Assembly: GCA_028455995.1 (NCBI GenBank)
Contig: JABELC010000005.1
Span: forward strand, 2,542,001 to 2,606,000
Length of the DNA stretch: 64,000 nt
Direction: 5' to 3'
Origin: Scleromitrula shiraiana
Taxonomy: Eukaryota; Ascomycota; Leotiomycetes; Helotiales; Sclerotiniaceae
Positions within the stretch are counted from its first letter, which is position 1. Each line of letters begins with the position of its first letter. The notes under the pieces were generated by a model. The model worked only from the letters and a program-made list of their open reading frames with translations. It was not told where the DNA came from and did not search any database. The position numbers and the translations under genes were made by a program. Shown in pieces: positions 24,901-34,713 of this stretch.

Positions 24901-27900
24901 CACCAAATACGACATCATCGCTTCCAGTGTATTGCGAAGCAACGAGTGCCCAGGCACCACGAATTAATGTTGCCATCGTGAAAGGTAACTTGGCACTTCT
25001 TTCAAAAGATATCTTAACATCAAGCGTAGTATCTGGAGTTGGCAAGTAGTCTCTGGAAGGCAGGCGTGGAAATTGAGGTCCCACGGCGTCCTTCAATTCA
25101 CGTCGCCAAAATTCTTGCATGGCTACTTCATCTGTATCGCGAACGTACTTGACGAAGTCGCTCATCTGTGCCTCCACCTCGATTTGTTGCCCTTCTAAAG
25201 CATTACTGATTGTCCTTAGTATTATCGGCTCTGACCATCCATCGTAAAGTACGTGATGAACGGTCCAGACCATATATCGTTTATCATCGTTTGGTTGGTT
25301 GACAATAGCATATCGAGCTAGACTCTGGCCCAAATCCATTCTCTCGTTACGATCGTCCTCAAGGTATTGCGCTAGATCAGTTGAGGTTCTCCAGGAGATG
25401 CTTTCCTTAAGTACAACTTGCTGAAGGCCAGGATCTTGGAGTTGAGCAACGCGAGTGCGTAGGATAGGAATTGCTGCAACAACATCCTCCCATGCTTTCT
25501 TCCAGGCGTCAAGCTCAATATGAGACGGAATGCACGCAACTCTCTGGGCAACGTATACCTCAACCGATTTGAGTGAAAAGGTAAATAACGATTCCTGCGT
25601 GGGTGTGCATGGATATATGTTTTCAACTGCAGCTTTATCCGATCCACATATTTGTGATGCTTCAATACAAGCACTCTCTACATCCTGAGAGATCATTGAA
25701 AATGCCGGTGTTTCTGTCTGAGCTTGCGAGTCACAGATGTGTACGACACTAGCCATTGCTGAGAGGGTGGGGTGACCGAAAGTGTTTATGACAGTGAGAT
25801 CAAGACCTTGCGTCCTGCAAAAAGATACAAGTCGCATAGCCGACAAGGAGTCACCACCCAGTGCAAAGAAGTTATCCTCAAGTCGAATGGATTCTGCATC
25901 AAGCTTTAATATTTGGCCCCAGGCCTGACGCAAACGTTGCTCGAGATCATTCAACTCCCGAGTACTCGTGCTTGTTACTTCTTCATCTACCTGCCGTAAA
26001 TCTACCGTGGCACCAAATTGCCTTAGTCGTTTGCGATCCGTCTTGCTTGAGATCAGAACAGGGATATAGTTGACCGTTATATATGCGGTTGGTACCATAT
26101 ATCGTGGTAGAACTTTAGCAATCTCTGCATTTGCATTAGATAGAGTTTTGCGTAACTCTTCCGGAAGCTGTATTGACTTTATATCGGTATTTTCCTGTCC
26201 TTTTGTGTTCTGAGCAACAAATGCTACCAAAGTAGGTTGACTCCCAGCTCCCAAGGGCTTGATCACCTCAGCAATTACACTCATATCCGAAGGCAGTCTG
26301 GCTCTGAGCTGACTTTCGATCTCACCAAGTTCAACACGCTGTCCACGTAATTTTACTTGTGTATCTTTCCTTCCGACAAAGACAATGCCACCAGAACCGT
26401 CAGGGTCATATTTTCCAAGATCTCCGGTTTTGTACAAGCGCCCGCGACGACCCGTATATCCATTATGGCCTGCGGTGAGCCACGATGGATCTTTGATGAA
26501 AGATTGGGCTGTTTTCTCGGGATCATTCAAGTAGCCTTGCCCTACAATTGGACCCTCGACAAGCAACTCGCCTACAGCCCCTACGGGCATCAAAATCTCG
26601 TGGTCGTTAGGGTTAGTGATCCAGATAGCGGCTCCGTTTCCTGGCCCAATGGAGACATAATTTCTGCCAGTGGCAGCGCTGCTGTTCACTGTACATCCAA
26701 TAGTGCATTCACAGGGGCCGTAGCCTATGATAATCCTAGTCTCTTGTCCCCATGTTGTAACATCTCTTACAGATGATGCTTCTCCTCCAAGTCCCAAACC
26801 ACTAAGCGACTTTATAACATCCAAGTCCAAAATTCGGGCAACTGAAGGAGTTATGCCTGCGTAGTTGACCTGCATTCTTCGCATCACTTCATTTATATCG
26901 TTTAATCGGTCTTCGTCAGAGGGGATACAGAGACATCCGCCATTTCCAAGAGTCAGTAGCATGCTGTCAATGCTAACATCAAAGGCATATGATGCGAAAT
27001 CAAGGACTCTAGAGCTTTCCGTATAGCCAACTGCTTTCGCTCGTGGAAAAGCACTGCTTGTATAGTTTTCATGAGACAGGGTGACACCTTTCGGTGTACC
27101 TGTGCTGCCAGAAGTGAAAATTATGTACATCAGAACAGATGGTGGTACGACCGGTAGGTTTGAAGCAACTTGTAGATTTGAAATATTCTTGAAAGTGTCT
27201 TCTTCCACGACCATACGCTTTCCTGTGGGCATAATTGTCCCTGAAAATTCATACTGTTTGCGGGATGTCACTATCATTTTTGCGTTCACCTGTTCCGCCA
27301 TATTTTGGAGGCGGGCAAGTGGAAGCGTTGGATCAGAAAGCACAAAAGTTGCACCTGCTTTCATCACTGCAAGTAAAGCGACTATGGTCCATCTCGACTT
27401 TTCGAAACACACAGGCAGGACATCGTGTAATTCGACACCCATTTCTTTGAGAGAGCATGCCACAAAGGTGGAATATTGATCTACTTGAGCGTATGTTAGG
27501 CTACCATCCCACGAATCAATCGCTACTTTATCTGGCAACTTTTGAGCTCGTTCGGAGATCACATCGTGCATGCAAGAGCTATAAGTTGGAGGCAGTTGGT
27601 AATTCCATCGCCATATCTCATTTAGATCATGTGTCGTCGGTCGAAGACATTCCTCGATAGAAGTGTCAAGATTTGATAGACACATTCCGATGGTGTCAAC
27701 TAGTGTCTCGATGTGATGTGTAAGTGTGAACTGTAGTATATCATCGGTGTACCATACGGGACGGATTTGGAGAATGCTGTCCACAAAGCGTACTTCTAGA
27801 TGAATAGCCCCCTTTACTAATGGTTAGCGGTTTGATAGTATGAATGGGTCATTAGCTCACATCATCTATTATCTCGTCGGATGTTTGGGATAAAGAGCTG

Positions 27901-28298
27901 GTGCTCAACAGGAGTGACACAGGACTAGAAAGGACAACACCATGACTTGATGCGGTTGTATTGATGTGGCGAGAAATTTCTGAAGTAGCCTGCCCGACAG
28001 TATTCTGCAATCCTGTCGTTACTTCATCCAGTGATACACGATTTCTCGCTGGTTCGTTCCCGGAACCATTCTCTATACCTTTGTAAGCCCACTCATAAGT
28101 GATCTGACTACCTTCTTCCCGGGTTCGCAAAAGCACTATGAACCAGGATATAAGTAAAATTTCCTCTCTCAAACCTGTCGGGGCGTTCTGATCATGCGCG
28201 AGACTGCCCACGCCGAAAGATCTAAAGCCATCACTATCATGGTGAACTGATAGTGAGTTGCCACTTTGGACTATATCATCGACATGAACATCACCCAT
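21959..28298 (-). CDS. NPS6: NPS6/SidD-type siderophore nonribosomal peptide synthetase (A-T-C-degenerate A-T-C)
   Basis: Exons 27861-28298 and 21959-27811 give 2096 residues; the intron acceptor is a weak AAG, so that junction is the least certain part. After an N-terminal region, A1 (about 215-745) has IIFTSGSTGTPKG, TGDLG and GRKDTQVKLRGQRVELGEIE. T1 has FFALGGDSLSAM (about 797) and C1 has HHVLYDG (about 997). The second A domain (about 1290-1515) is truncated: it has only late motifs (GELWLEG, PTGDM, FVGRKE) and no ATP P-loop. T2 has FFRLGGDSVLAM (about 1599). C2 has SHAQYDG (about 1816), the SHxxxDG form common in fungal terminal C domains. One working A domain with two T-C units fits iterative assembly of fusarinine-type ester-linked siderophores from N5-acyl-N5-hydroxyornithine. 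Neighbouring sidH, sidF and transporter genes support this. Confidence 0.93.
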
Positions 28299-28860
28299 TA
28301 TGCCGGCGATCCAGATTCTCAGATCTAGTAGTCCTAGGGCGGATTTTAAACTTGGGAGCAGAAGTTGACTTTTGACCGTGCGTCCAATTCAGTAAGACTT
28401 TGCACGAGTTGGATTTGGTTGGGGGGGGGCGCGGGTTATGTGAATGTTGTGTGTGTGGTCGAAAAGTCAAAAGTTATTATGGCAATTTTCCTTCATTGGC
28501 GGAAGAGCCTCAAATTAAAGCTCTTCTTTATTATATTCAGTCAAGATTATACTCCATACTCACCAGTCAAGTTTGATAAAAATATTACGGAATGTCCATG
28601 GTACGAATTTGGGGAATAAAACTCAACCGAGACCGGCCATTGGCCTCGCCCTCTTTTTGATAAATAAACCCTCTCATTTTCTTAAGGGTAACAGGGAAGA
28701 TGGAAGAGCTATTGCAACAACCATATGTGGGTGTCATACTGTGAGTCTTTGAGTAATTATTTTGTGTACTTTCGTATAAAATTGTGGGAATTGTTGTATT
28801 GATTGGAGAAGCGAATTTAGCAAAATAATATCTAATGCATTAGCGTACTTTTTTAATCTC

Positions 28861-28869
28861 ATCTGATAA
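28861..28869 (+). promoter_or_regulatory. SreA-type GATA site ATCTGATAA
   Basis: Exact match to ATCWGATAA, followed directly by a second overlapping GATAAGATAA. It is 563 bp upstream of the NRPS start codon. Confidence 0.65.
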
Positions 28870-28963
28870 GATAATAATGATTACTCACTCGAGTACAGGA
28901 TTTAACTACTAGCTGCCGAAATTAGTTCAGAATTAAATTATTAGCCTCGTAAGATTTTAGCGG

Positions 28964-28972
28964 ATCAGATAA
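28964..28972 (+). promoter_or_regulatory. SreA-type GATA site ATCAGATAA
   Basis: Exact match to ATCWGATAA in the NRPS upstream region, about 95 bp from the previous site. Confidence 0.65.
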
Positions 28973-29029
28973 TAAATTTATGGGTCTTCGGGCACACTCC
29001 CTTATAAGGTTTCTCCATCAATGATGATC

Positions 29030-29045
29030 TTATCTGATCAGATAA
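29030..29045. promoter_or_regulatory. Perfect 16-bp GATA palindrome TTATCTGATCAGATAA
   Basis: Two ATCAGATAA sites overlap head to head on opposite strands (29037-29045 + and 29030-29038 -). A dimeric or cooperative GATA repressor could fill both. It lies about 730 bp upstream of the NRPS and 260 bp past the hydratase stop. Confidence 0.7.
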
Positions 29046-29307
29046 AAAATTTGTATCTATTACACAATTTTTCCAATTATCTCCACTTCTATACATTAGA
29101 TTTAGATCATTCCAGACCAAAAAAATTTCAACACACCAAAGAAAATATATACGGGCTCGTCAGGACATAGGCTACGGCACATTTTGCAGTGTACGCTGGG
29201 AATGTCTGCGTAGACAGTAGCTCCTGATTCAAGTTCATTTAGACTCCATAGAGCATTGATATCATTTTTCACCTTCCTAGAATAGCGGTATTATATAAAT
29301 TCTCCCC

Positions 29308-30194
29308 TCATAGCTTCGAATTTACCCAGCTTGGTGGTCGTTTGTCTGCATATGCCTGGATACCTTCAGCAAAATTTGGACCGTTAATCAGGCGAGGATA
29401 CCACTCGTCTGCTAAAGTTGACACGGCCTCCTCCACATTGCCAGATTCCCACCCCAACCTAATTCCCAGACGACCAATAATTAATGCATCTGGACTATTT
29501 TTGCACATGTCTTGAGCAACTTCGACCGCGGCAGTAGCAACATTGGTAGCAGAGTCTACCAGTCGAGTGACGAGGCCCCAATCATAGAGTGTCTTGGCGT
29601 CTACAGTTCTACCCGTTAATACAAGATCAGAGGTACGTTGCATCCCAAGGATACGACTTAGCCGTGGTAGACACCCTGCCACAGGGACTATCCCACGCTT
29701 TGCTTCGGGCAGAGAGAAGACCGCCGAGGAAGAAGCGATTACGAGGTCGCAATTGGCTATCATTTCGAAACCCCCTCCCATGCATATGCCGTTAACGGCA
29801 GCGATAATCGGCTTTTTACCAGCTCGACGGGGGAGCCCTGCAAGACCCGGTGCAGACATGTCATTGACAACCCCTGCTTTATTCATCTCGTTCCATTCTG
29901 TTTGTGCATCAGTCTCTTCTTCGGAATAATGTTTCGATATTAAAAAAAAGTGGAAAAATCTTTACCTTGTAGATCAGCCCCAGTACAAAATGCTCGCCCC
30001 ACGCCTGTGATAATGCCAACCCATAAAGTTTCATCTTGGTCGAAAAGTTCCCATATCTCCCATATCTCCCGGCTGGTGGCTTTGTTGATACAATTGAGCT
30101 TTTCAGGTCTGTTCAGTGTAACCTGAACGACCCGCTCATGTGGAAAAGAGACATAGAAATGTCGAAAATTCAAGGACCTCGATCTCAAAGACAT
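29308..30194 (-). CDS. sidH: SidH-type mevalonyl-CoA hydratase (crotonase family), peroxisomal
   Basis: Exons 29966-30194 and 29308-29918 give 279 residues; a tandem acceptor (AAGAAG) allows a 278-residue form starting exon 2 at 29915. The crotonase fold is shown by VTLNRPEKLN, GRAFCTGADL (oxyanion-hole strand, about 68-77) and NGICMGGGFEMIANCDLV (about 125-142), followed by FSLPEAKRGI. The C-terminus is WVNSKL, a canonical PTS1. In Aspergillus, SidH dehydrates mevalonyl-CoA to anhydromevalonyl-CoA in peroxisomes, supplying SidF. Adjacency to the NRPS and the SidF-type gene gives that assignment; on sequence alone a beta-oxidation enoyl-CoA hydratase would be possible. It is divergent from sidF across about 400 bp. 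Confidence 0.88.
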
Positions 30195-30602
30195 GGGAAA
30201 GTGGATTCGCTGATATTCGACTTGTTACTTGTCAGCCACGTACAGGCAAAATGGACAATGATGTGACTAGTTTTTACGAGCTTCCTCGCTCAACTTTATA
30301 TCATTATGTTGGTCAATGCATGCTACCAGTATACGTACCATCGTGCATCCTTAGTGAAATTTTAGTTTTCGGAGAGCTTTCTCATTTCGGTACCCCCGGA
30401 ATTTTCAACTGAAAAGACCAGGATTGCGGTATCGGAAATGGCGTAGACACACCGCAACGTGCAGCTACATAACCTGCCTTAGCCTGGATTCTGAAGTAGC
30501 TTCTCTCATTAGGCTAGACAATACTCATTTATAGGATTATCGAGGAACAAAACCACGTGGTTCGTGTCGATACATTCTTGAAAAACTACAAAATTTACAA
30601 AG
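30195..30602. promoter_or_regulatory. Divergent sidH/sidF promoter
   Basis: This 408-bp region should drive both genes. It lacks a full ATCWGATAA, but CGATAA occurs on the - strand at 30538-30543. A 12-bp E-box palindrome at 30551-30562 is listed separately. Confidence 0.65.
30551..30562. promoter_or_regulatory. Palindrome AACCACGTGGTT with central E-box CACGTG
   Basis: Perfect 12-bp inverted repeat 41 bp before the sidF start codon. CACGTG is the standard bHLH site; the binding factor is unknown, and the position so close to the ATG could also place it in the 5' leader. Confidence 0.5.
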
Positions 30603-32012
30603 ATGGCATCAAATTCAAAATCCCCCAAGAGATATCCTCTTGTTAAGCTACCTCACCCCTTCTTAACCACATATCGAGTGCACACTGCTACCGAAACAAC
30701 TCCGGCCAGACATATTCTAAAGTTGGATAACCAGCCCGCAAATGGAAAATCTCTACCACAACCACTTCACCTCGAATCATTATCATGGCTTGATTTGATA
30801 TCCAAACGCGAAGATGAATGCCCACCTCTATCCAATAACAGCTCATGGGCAAGAGCATGCCGAAGCCCACAAACTACCTTCCAATGGACGGGAAGTAATG
30901 CACCTTCTTTAGGTCAGATCTGGAATGTAGTTCACGCAATATACCTCGCCCACCCCACAATCGAGTACTTTCGACTTACGTTAGTTGGCTCTGAGAAAGA
31001 TATTATTCAAAAAGAATTATTAACTACCGGCTTAGCAATCGAGCATCCAAAGCCATGGAAATTTTCCGGCGTAACAGCAGCACAATCCGACGAGTTATTG
31101 GTACTTCGGGGTGCATTCTGGCAAGGAGCTGCTTCTCCACTAGGTCCTCGTCCAATCTGGGTAGTCGGTGATGGCACTGATGGTCCTATCCGAGGATCAT
31201 TAGCTCAGTATCCAGTTATGCCCGAGAACTATCAATTGACAATGAAGTTCCCTGAAGAAGCTGTGTATACCCGTCATCCGACACGTCGTCCTAAACCACA
31301 CCCGGGATCAATTGCTTATAGTCGGTACATTCCTGAGCTTGATGAGCACTTTTCACTCGAAGTAGTTGATTGGCAAGATGATGCTCATTTGAAAACCTTC
31401 AACACATGGCAGAATGACCCACGTGTTGCTAAAGGTTGGAATGAGACGGGTACTTTGGATCAACATCGTGAGTACCTGCGCAAGCTGCACTTTGATCCTC
31501 ATGTGCTTTGCTTGTTCGGTCGCTTCAACGATACCCGATTCTCTTATTTTGAGCTTTATTGGGCGAAAGTGAGTTCATTTCCCATCCCAACTGCATCTCC
31601 TATCTATTTTATTCTACATAAGGACTTACATTGTTCACAGGAGGATCATTATGGCGCTCATTACAATGCCGGCGACTATGATCGCGGACGTCACTCTCTT
31701 GTCGGCGACGCAACATTTCGAGGTCCACAGCGTGTCAACGCATGGTACTCGAGTTGTATTCATTATGTTTTCCTAGACGATCCACGTACTGTGAATGCAG
31801 TGGGAGAACCAAAAGCTACAGGGGCGACCATTCTATCTTATGAGAATTCTCAAGGTCTCACGATAGGCAAGTATGTTGATTTGGGCCACAAGAGATCTGT
31901 TCATTCGATTTGTAGTCGAGAGAAATGGTTTCAATTATGCCCGCTGTTCTGGGATGGGAGGGAGAAGCCTTTGGAGTCTGCTGATCGTGCGGCTTGGAAT
32001 GCAAAGTTGTGA
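30603..32012 (+). CDS. sidF: SidF-type N5-hydroxyornithine acyltransferase, peroxisomal
   Basis: Exons 30603-31568 and 31641-32012 give 445 residues. The 72-nt intron (GTGAGT..CACAG) is a multiple of three without a stop, so it can be read through; I treat it as an intron because the flanks join as ELYWAKEDHYGAHY, the continuous family block. The C-terminal half is the acetyltransferase domain shared with IucB/RhbD proteins: NDPRVAKGWNETG, then GRFNDTRFSYFELYWAKED, YDRGRH and HYVFLDDPRTV. It should transfer anhydromevalonyl from CoA to N5-hydroxyornithine. The C-terminus WNAKL is a PTS1, matching the hydratase. The alternative is an SidL-type acetyltransferase, but cluster context and PTS1 favour SidF. 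Confidence 0.9.
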   Translation: MASNSKSPKRYPLVKLPHPFLTTYRVHTATETTPARHILKLDNQPANGKSLPQPLHLESLSWLDLISKREDECPPLSNNSSWARACRSPQTTFQWTGSNAPSLGQIWNVVHAIYLAHPTIEYFRLTLVGSEKDIIQKELLTTGLAIEHPKPWKFSGVTAAQSDELLVLRGAFWQGAASPLGPRPIWVVGDGTDGPIRGSLAQYPVMPENYQLTMKFPEEAVYTRHPTRRPKPHPGSIAYSRYIPELDEHFSLEVVDWQDDAHLKTFNTWQNDPRVAKGWNETGTLDQHREYLRKLHFDPHVLCLFGRFNDTRFSYFELYWAKVSSFPIPTASPIYFILHKDLHCSQEDHYGAHYNAGDYDRGRHSLVGDATFRGPQRVNAWYSSCIHYVFLDDPRTVNAVGEPKATGATILSYENSQGLTIGKYVDLGHKRSVHSICSREKWFQLCPLFWDGREKPLESADRAAWNAKL

Positions 32013-32426
32013 TACTAGTCACTTGGATCTGCTGTGTAGCTTTGAGTTGATTCTTTGATATCATTAAACGAAGAATAATAATGTTTTGGAAGCTGAATTA
32101 AAAATTGAATACTAATTGAGATTCCCATTGCCATATGGTAACTGATGGATTACGAGCTGATAGCCCAGACCGTCTTATTACTATTCTGAGTGTCTTCTTA
32201 GCCTTGTGTATTTCAACTCGTCAATTTGAGCATTTGGTATGCTTACATGGAACTTGTACACTAGGGTATGCACTAGCTCTCAATCATGGAGAATTAAATT
32301 TATTATATAAGATAACAATACAATCTATGAGTTGAGATCTGGCCGAATACCTATAGTAATCCTAGACAATCAAGCAAACATATCCTAATCATATTACAAA
32401 AATATATCAATCATCAAAACCTTTCC
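32013..32426. other. Convergent intergenic region
   Basis: This holds the 3' flanks of sidF and of the glutathione transferase. No gene is supported. Confidence 0.7.
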
Positions 32427-33491
32427 CTAAACCACCTGATACTTGCATCCTTCGAGCTTTTCGATTTTCTCAACTGCTGTTTTGTACTTCTCTTCTTCTT
32501 CCAACCTCTCTATATAGCTGATCAAATCGGGATACTTCTCCTTTGTCAATCCAGCTCTGGACCTTGCCGCAATCAACGGGAAACTCATCATGATGTCGGC
32601 GCCGGTCAAATGCTCTCCACAGAGATATTTTCCGCTAGAGCTCTTCACTTGAGAATTGAGAAACTCGAAATTAGTCGAGTATTCAGGACCCAGATATAAA
32701 CCGTTCACTTTGGATGCGATTAGACCAGTGATGGGGCGGATGAAGAAGGGCAGGTTAGGAGAATTAATGACTGCATTGGTGAATCAGCTATGCGGCACTT
32801 TGAGAGTGGCGGTGGGAGTGATATGTACCTGAGAATATGAGTCCGACTACAAGAGGTGTCATTAAAGATCCTTCAGCATAGTTCATGTAGTAGCGGAAGC
32901 GCATCCATTCTTCGGTCTCGCCACCAACTTGACCTTCCTGTCCAGGCTTGTAACGCTTAGGCAAGAGAGTACTGTTGTTTGAGTAGTGGTCTAAGAGATA
33001 TCTAAGAGATGTTAGATAGAATAATAAGTGATTGCAACAAGGCAAGAAGTGTGGCTACTAGTCTCATGATGTTTTCTGATGTGATCTTCTTGGCATCTTA
33101 TACGCATGCACTTGCAAAAGGACGAAAGACAAATGAAAATGCAAACATCAAACTAGCGTCAGAGGAAGGGATTGATCTCACTCCACAATGACAGCACTCT
33201 CGGCGAGTACCACGGGCTCCGTGGCTCCTGGAGGAACAATGGTAAGAATGGGAACTTTCCCCAATGGATGAACCGCTTTCAATTCTGGTGGCGAATGTCT
33301 ATCTTCTTGTCTGTGGAAGATCTTAATCTCATAAGGAAGTTGTAATTCTTCGAGAAGCCAAACAATACGCTGTGAACGTGACAAATTAAGCCTGTGGGAT
33401 TGTTATCAGATGATTGATGAAAGAGAGCGTAGCAGAACTGAACTTACCAGTAAAGTGTAATTTTTGGTTGGTTGTTGGATGTGGTGGCCAT
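32427..33491 (-). CDS. Glutathione S-transferase
   Basis: Four exons (33448-33491, 33182-33391, 32829-33001, 32770-32427) give 256 residues. The thioredoxin-like N-terminal domain has ITLYWLNLSRSQRIVWLLEEL, with Ser/Arg at the usual activating site (about residues 18-22), VHPLGKVPIL with the cis-proline, and the glutathione gamma-glutamyl site ESAVIVEYLLDHY. The helical C-terminal domain contains EEWMRFRYYMNYAEGSLMTP and GEHLTGADIMMSFPL, the N-capping block. It resembles the fungal Ure2p/GST-like group used in cytosolic detoxification. The substrate is unknown. Splice phases all agree. It starts 379 bp from a divergent complex I gene. Confidence 0.92.
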
Positions 33492-33870
33492 TGTGAATGA
33501 TGATTGTCAAAGTAGAGCTTGAAGAAGATATGAAATATGTCTCAACGAAGAAAAGATAGATATCTACAGCGATATATACCAGAACCAAGCACTTTGCTTA
33601 GAAGCATGAAGCCCCTCTCATGAGACATTACGTCGATTTGGGCGTTTTAGTGGGGTGATTGAAGAAATGTGACCTATCAGAGCATAGATCTCGTACTTTC
33701 AAAATCTCCAATTCCGGTATACCTCGGTGACCGCATTGCAAGATCTCGGAACGGTAAAACTTGAGTTCCGAGAATTCTGATTAGGTTGAACATCACGAAA
33801 CCTCAATTCCAGCCCTCAATATCACGATTCACAAAACGAACTTCCTGGTGATTGCAAATCTATCTTCATC
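33492..33870. promoter_or_regulatory. Divergent promoter, GST / complex I subunit
   Basis: 379 bp between two opposed start codons. No specific site was recognised. Confidence 0.6.
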
Positions 33871-34274
33871 ATGGCGGGACATAACCACTGTATGTACATT
33901 GGCATATACCTCATCTATGGACACAAACTAACTAGAAATAGCACTCGCGATGGACCCGGCGTTGGTCAAATACAACAGTATGTCGTTCTTCACCTCCATA
34001 CCACGATCCAATTGGCGGGGTAAATGGTAGGGTGCTAATGATGTTGGAAAGACATGAACATGAATCGAATGAGGTACTTTCGATGGACTGGACGTACTGC
34101 AAGAATTACATTCATGTATGCGGTTTTCGTGCCGGCGATCTTTGGTTATATGGCCTATACGACTGATGTAAGATATGCGAAGGATGATTCAAGAAGGAGG
34201 ATTTACTGACGGGATTATAGGGCAAGTGGGAAATGAGGGGAAAGCGAAGGGGTGATACCATTGCGGAGTTTTAG
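33871..34274 (+). CDS. Complex I accessory subunit, NDUFB4/B15-like
   Basis: A small gene split into four exons (33871-33889, 33942-33977, 34052-34167, 34221-34274) giving 74 residues. The protein reads MAGHNHSLAMDPALVKYNN, then RYFRWTGRTARITFMYAVFV, a membrane helix (ITFMYAVFVPAIFGYMAY), and ends GKRRGDTIAEF. This single-pass protein with a short matrix tail matches the fungal NADH:ubiquinone oxidoreductase B15 (NDUFB4) subunit as I remember it. It would sit in the membrane arm of respiratory complex I. More than 40% of the gene is intron, and the gene cannot be seen from open frames alone. Family naming is moderately sure; the exon model is well supported by phase. Confidence 0.75.
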
Positions 34275-34713
34275 ACGGATGCGGATCAACGGGGCACTGT
34301 GACGCCAGAGGCAATGAGCTGTACATACGATATCAATAAAGAGCACGAAGAGGGCACGATGAACAACAATCAGACACAATGAGAATTGAAGCTCTGATCC
34401 ACAATTTCGTCAAGGGAATGGTCCTGTAAACGACCATTTATATCTATTGATATATTCCATGATAACCAAGATGAGGCGCTCTAGTTGGGTTCCTAAATGG
34501 TATACCAATCACTTTACACTCGTGTGTGCCTTGCTTTTGTAACCCCATCGCATCATATTCGGCTTGCTTAATGCCGTCTTCTTGAGTACGGAGCGATCTA
34601 TGAAAGTCCCGAGAGTCGTGAAAAAAATACCCTTTTAGGGAATGAACATTGAAGGCTGGTGAGCATTATTCCTTCTTATGCCGAAGATATGGTCAGTGTT
34701 CGTTGTGGACATA
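34275..34713. other. Convergent intergenic region
   Basis: This holds the 3' flanks of the complex I subunit gene and SAP18. No gene is supported. Confidence 0.7.

Larger units (their letters stand above)
28299..29307. other. NRPS promoter and hydratase 3' flank
   Basis: There is no gene. Three GATA sites at 28861-29045 lie 560-750 bp upstream of the NRPS start and are listed separately. A poly-G run lies near 28420-28430. Confidence 0.75.

Noticed and set aside
21959..28298. NRPS as a toxin or pigment peptide synthetase
   Set aside because: The degenerate second A domain, terminal SHxxxDG C domain and neighbours sidH, sidF and transporter fit NPS6/SidD much better.
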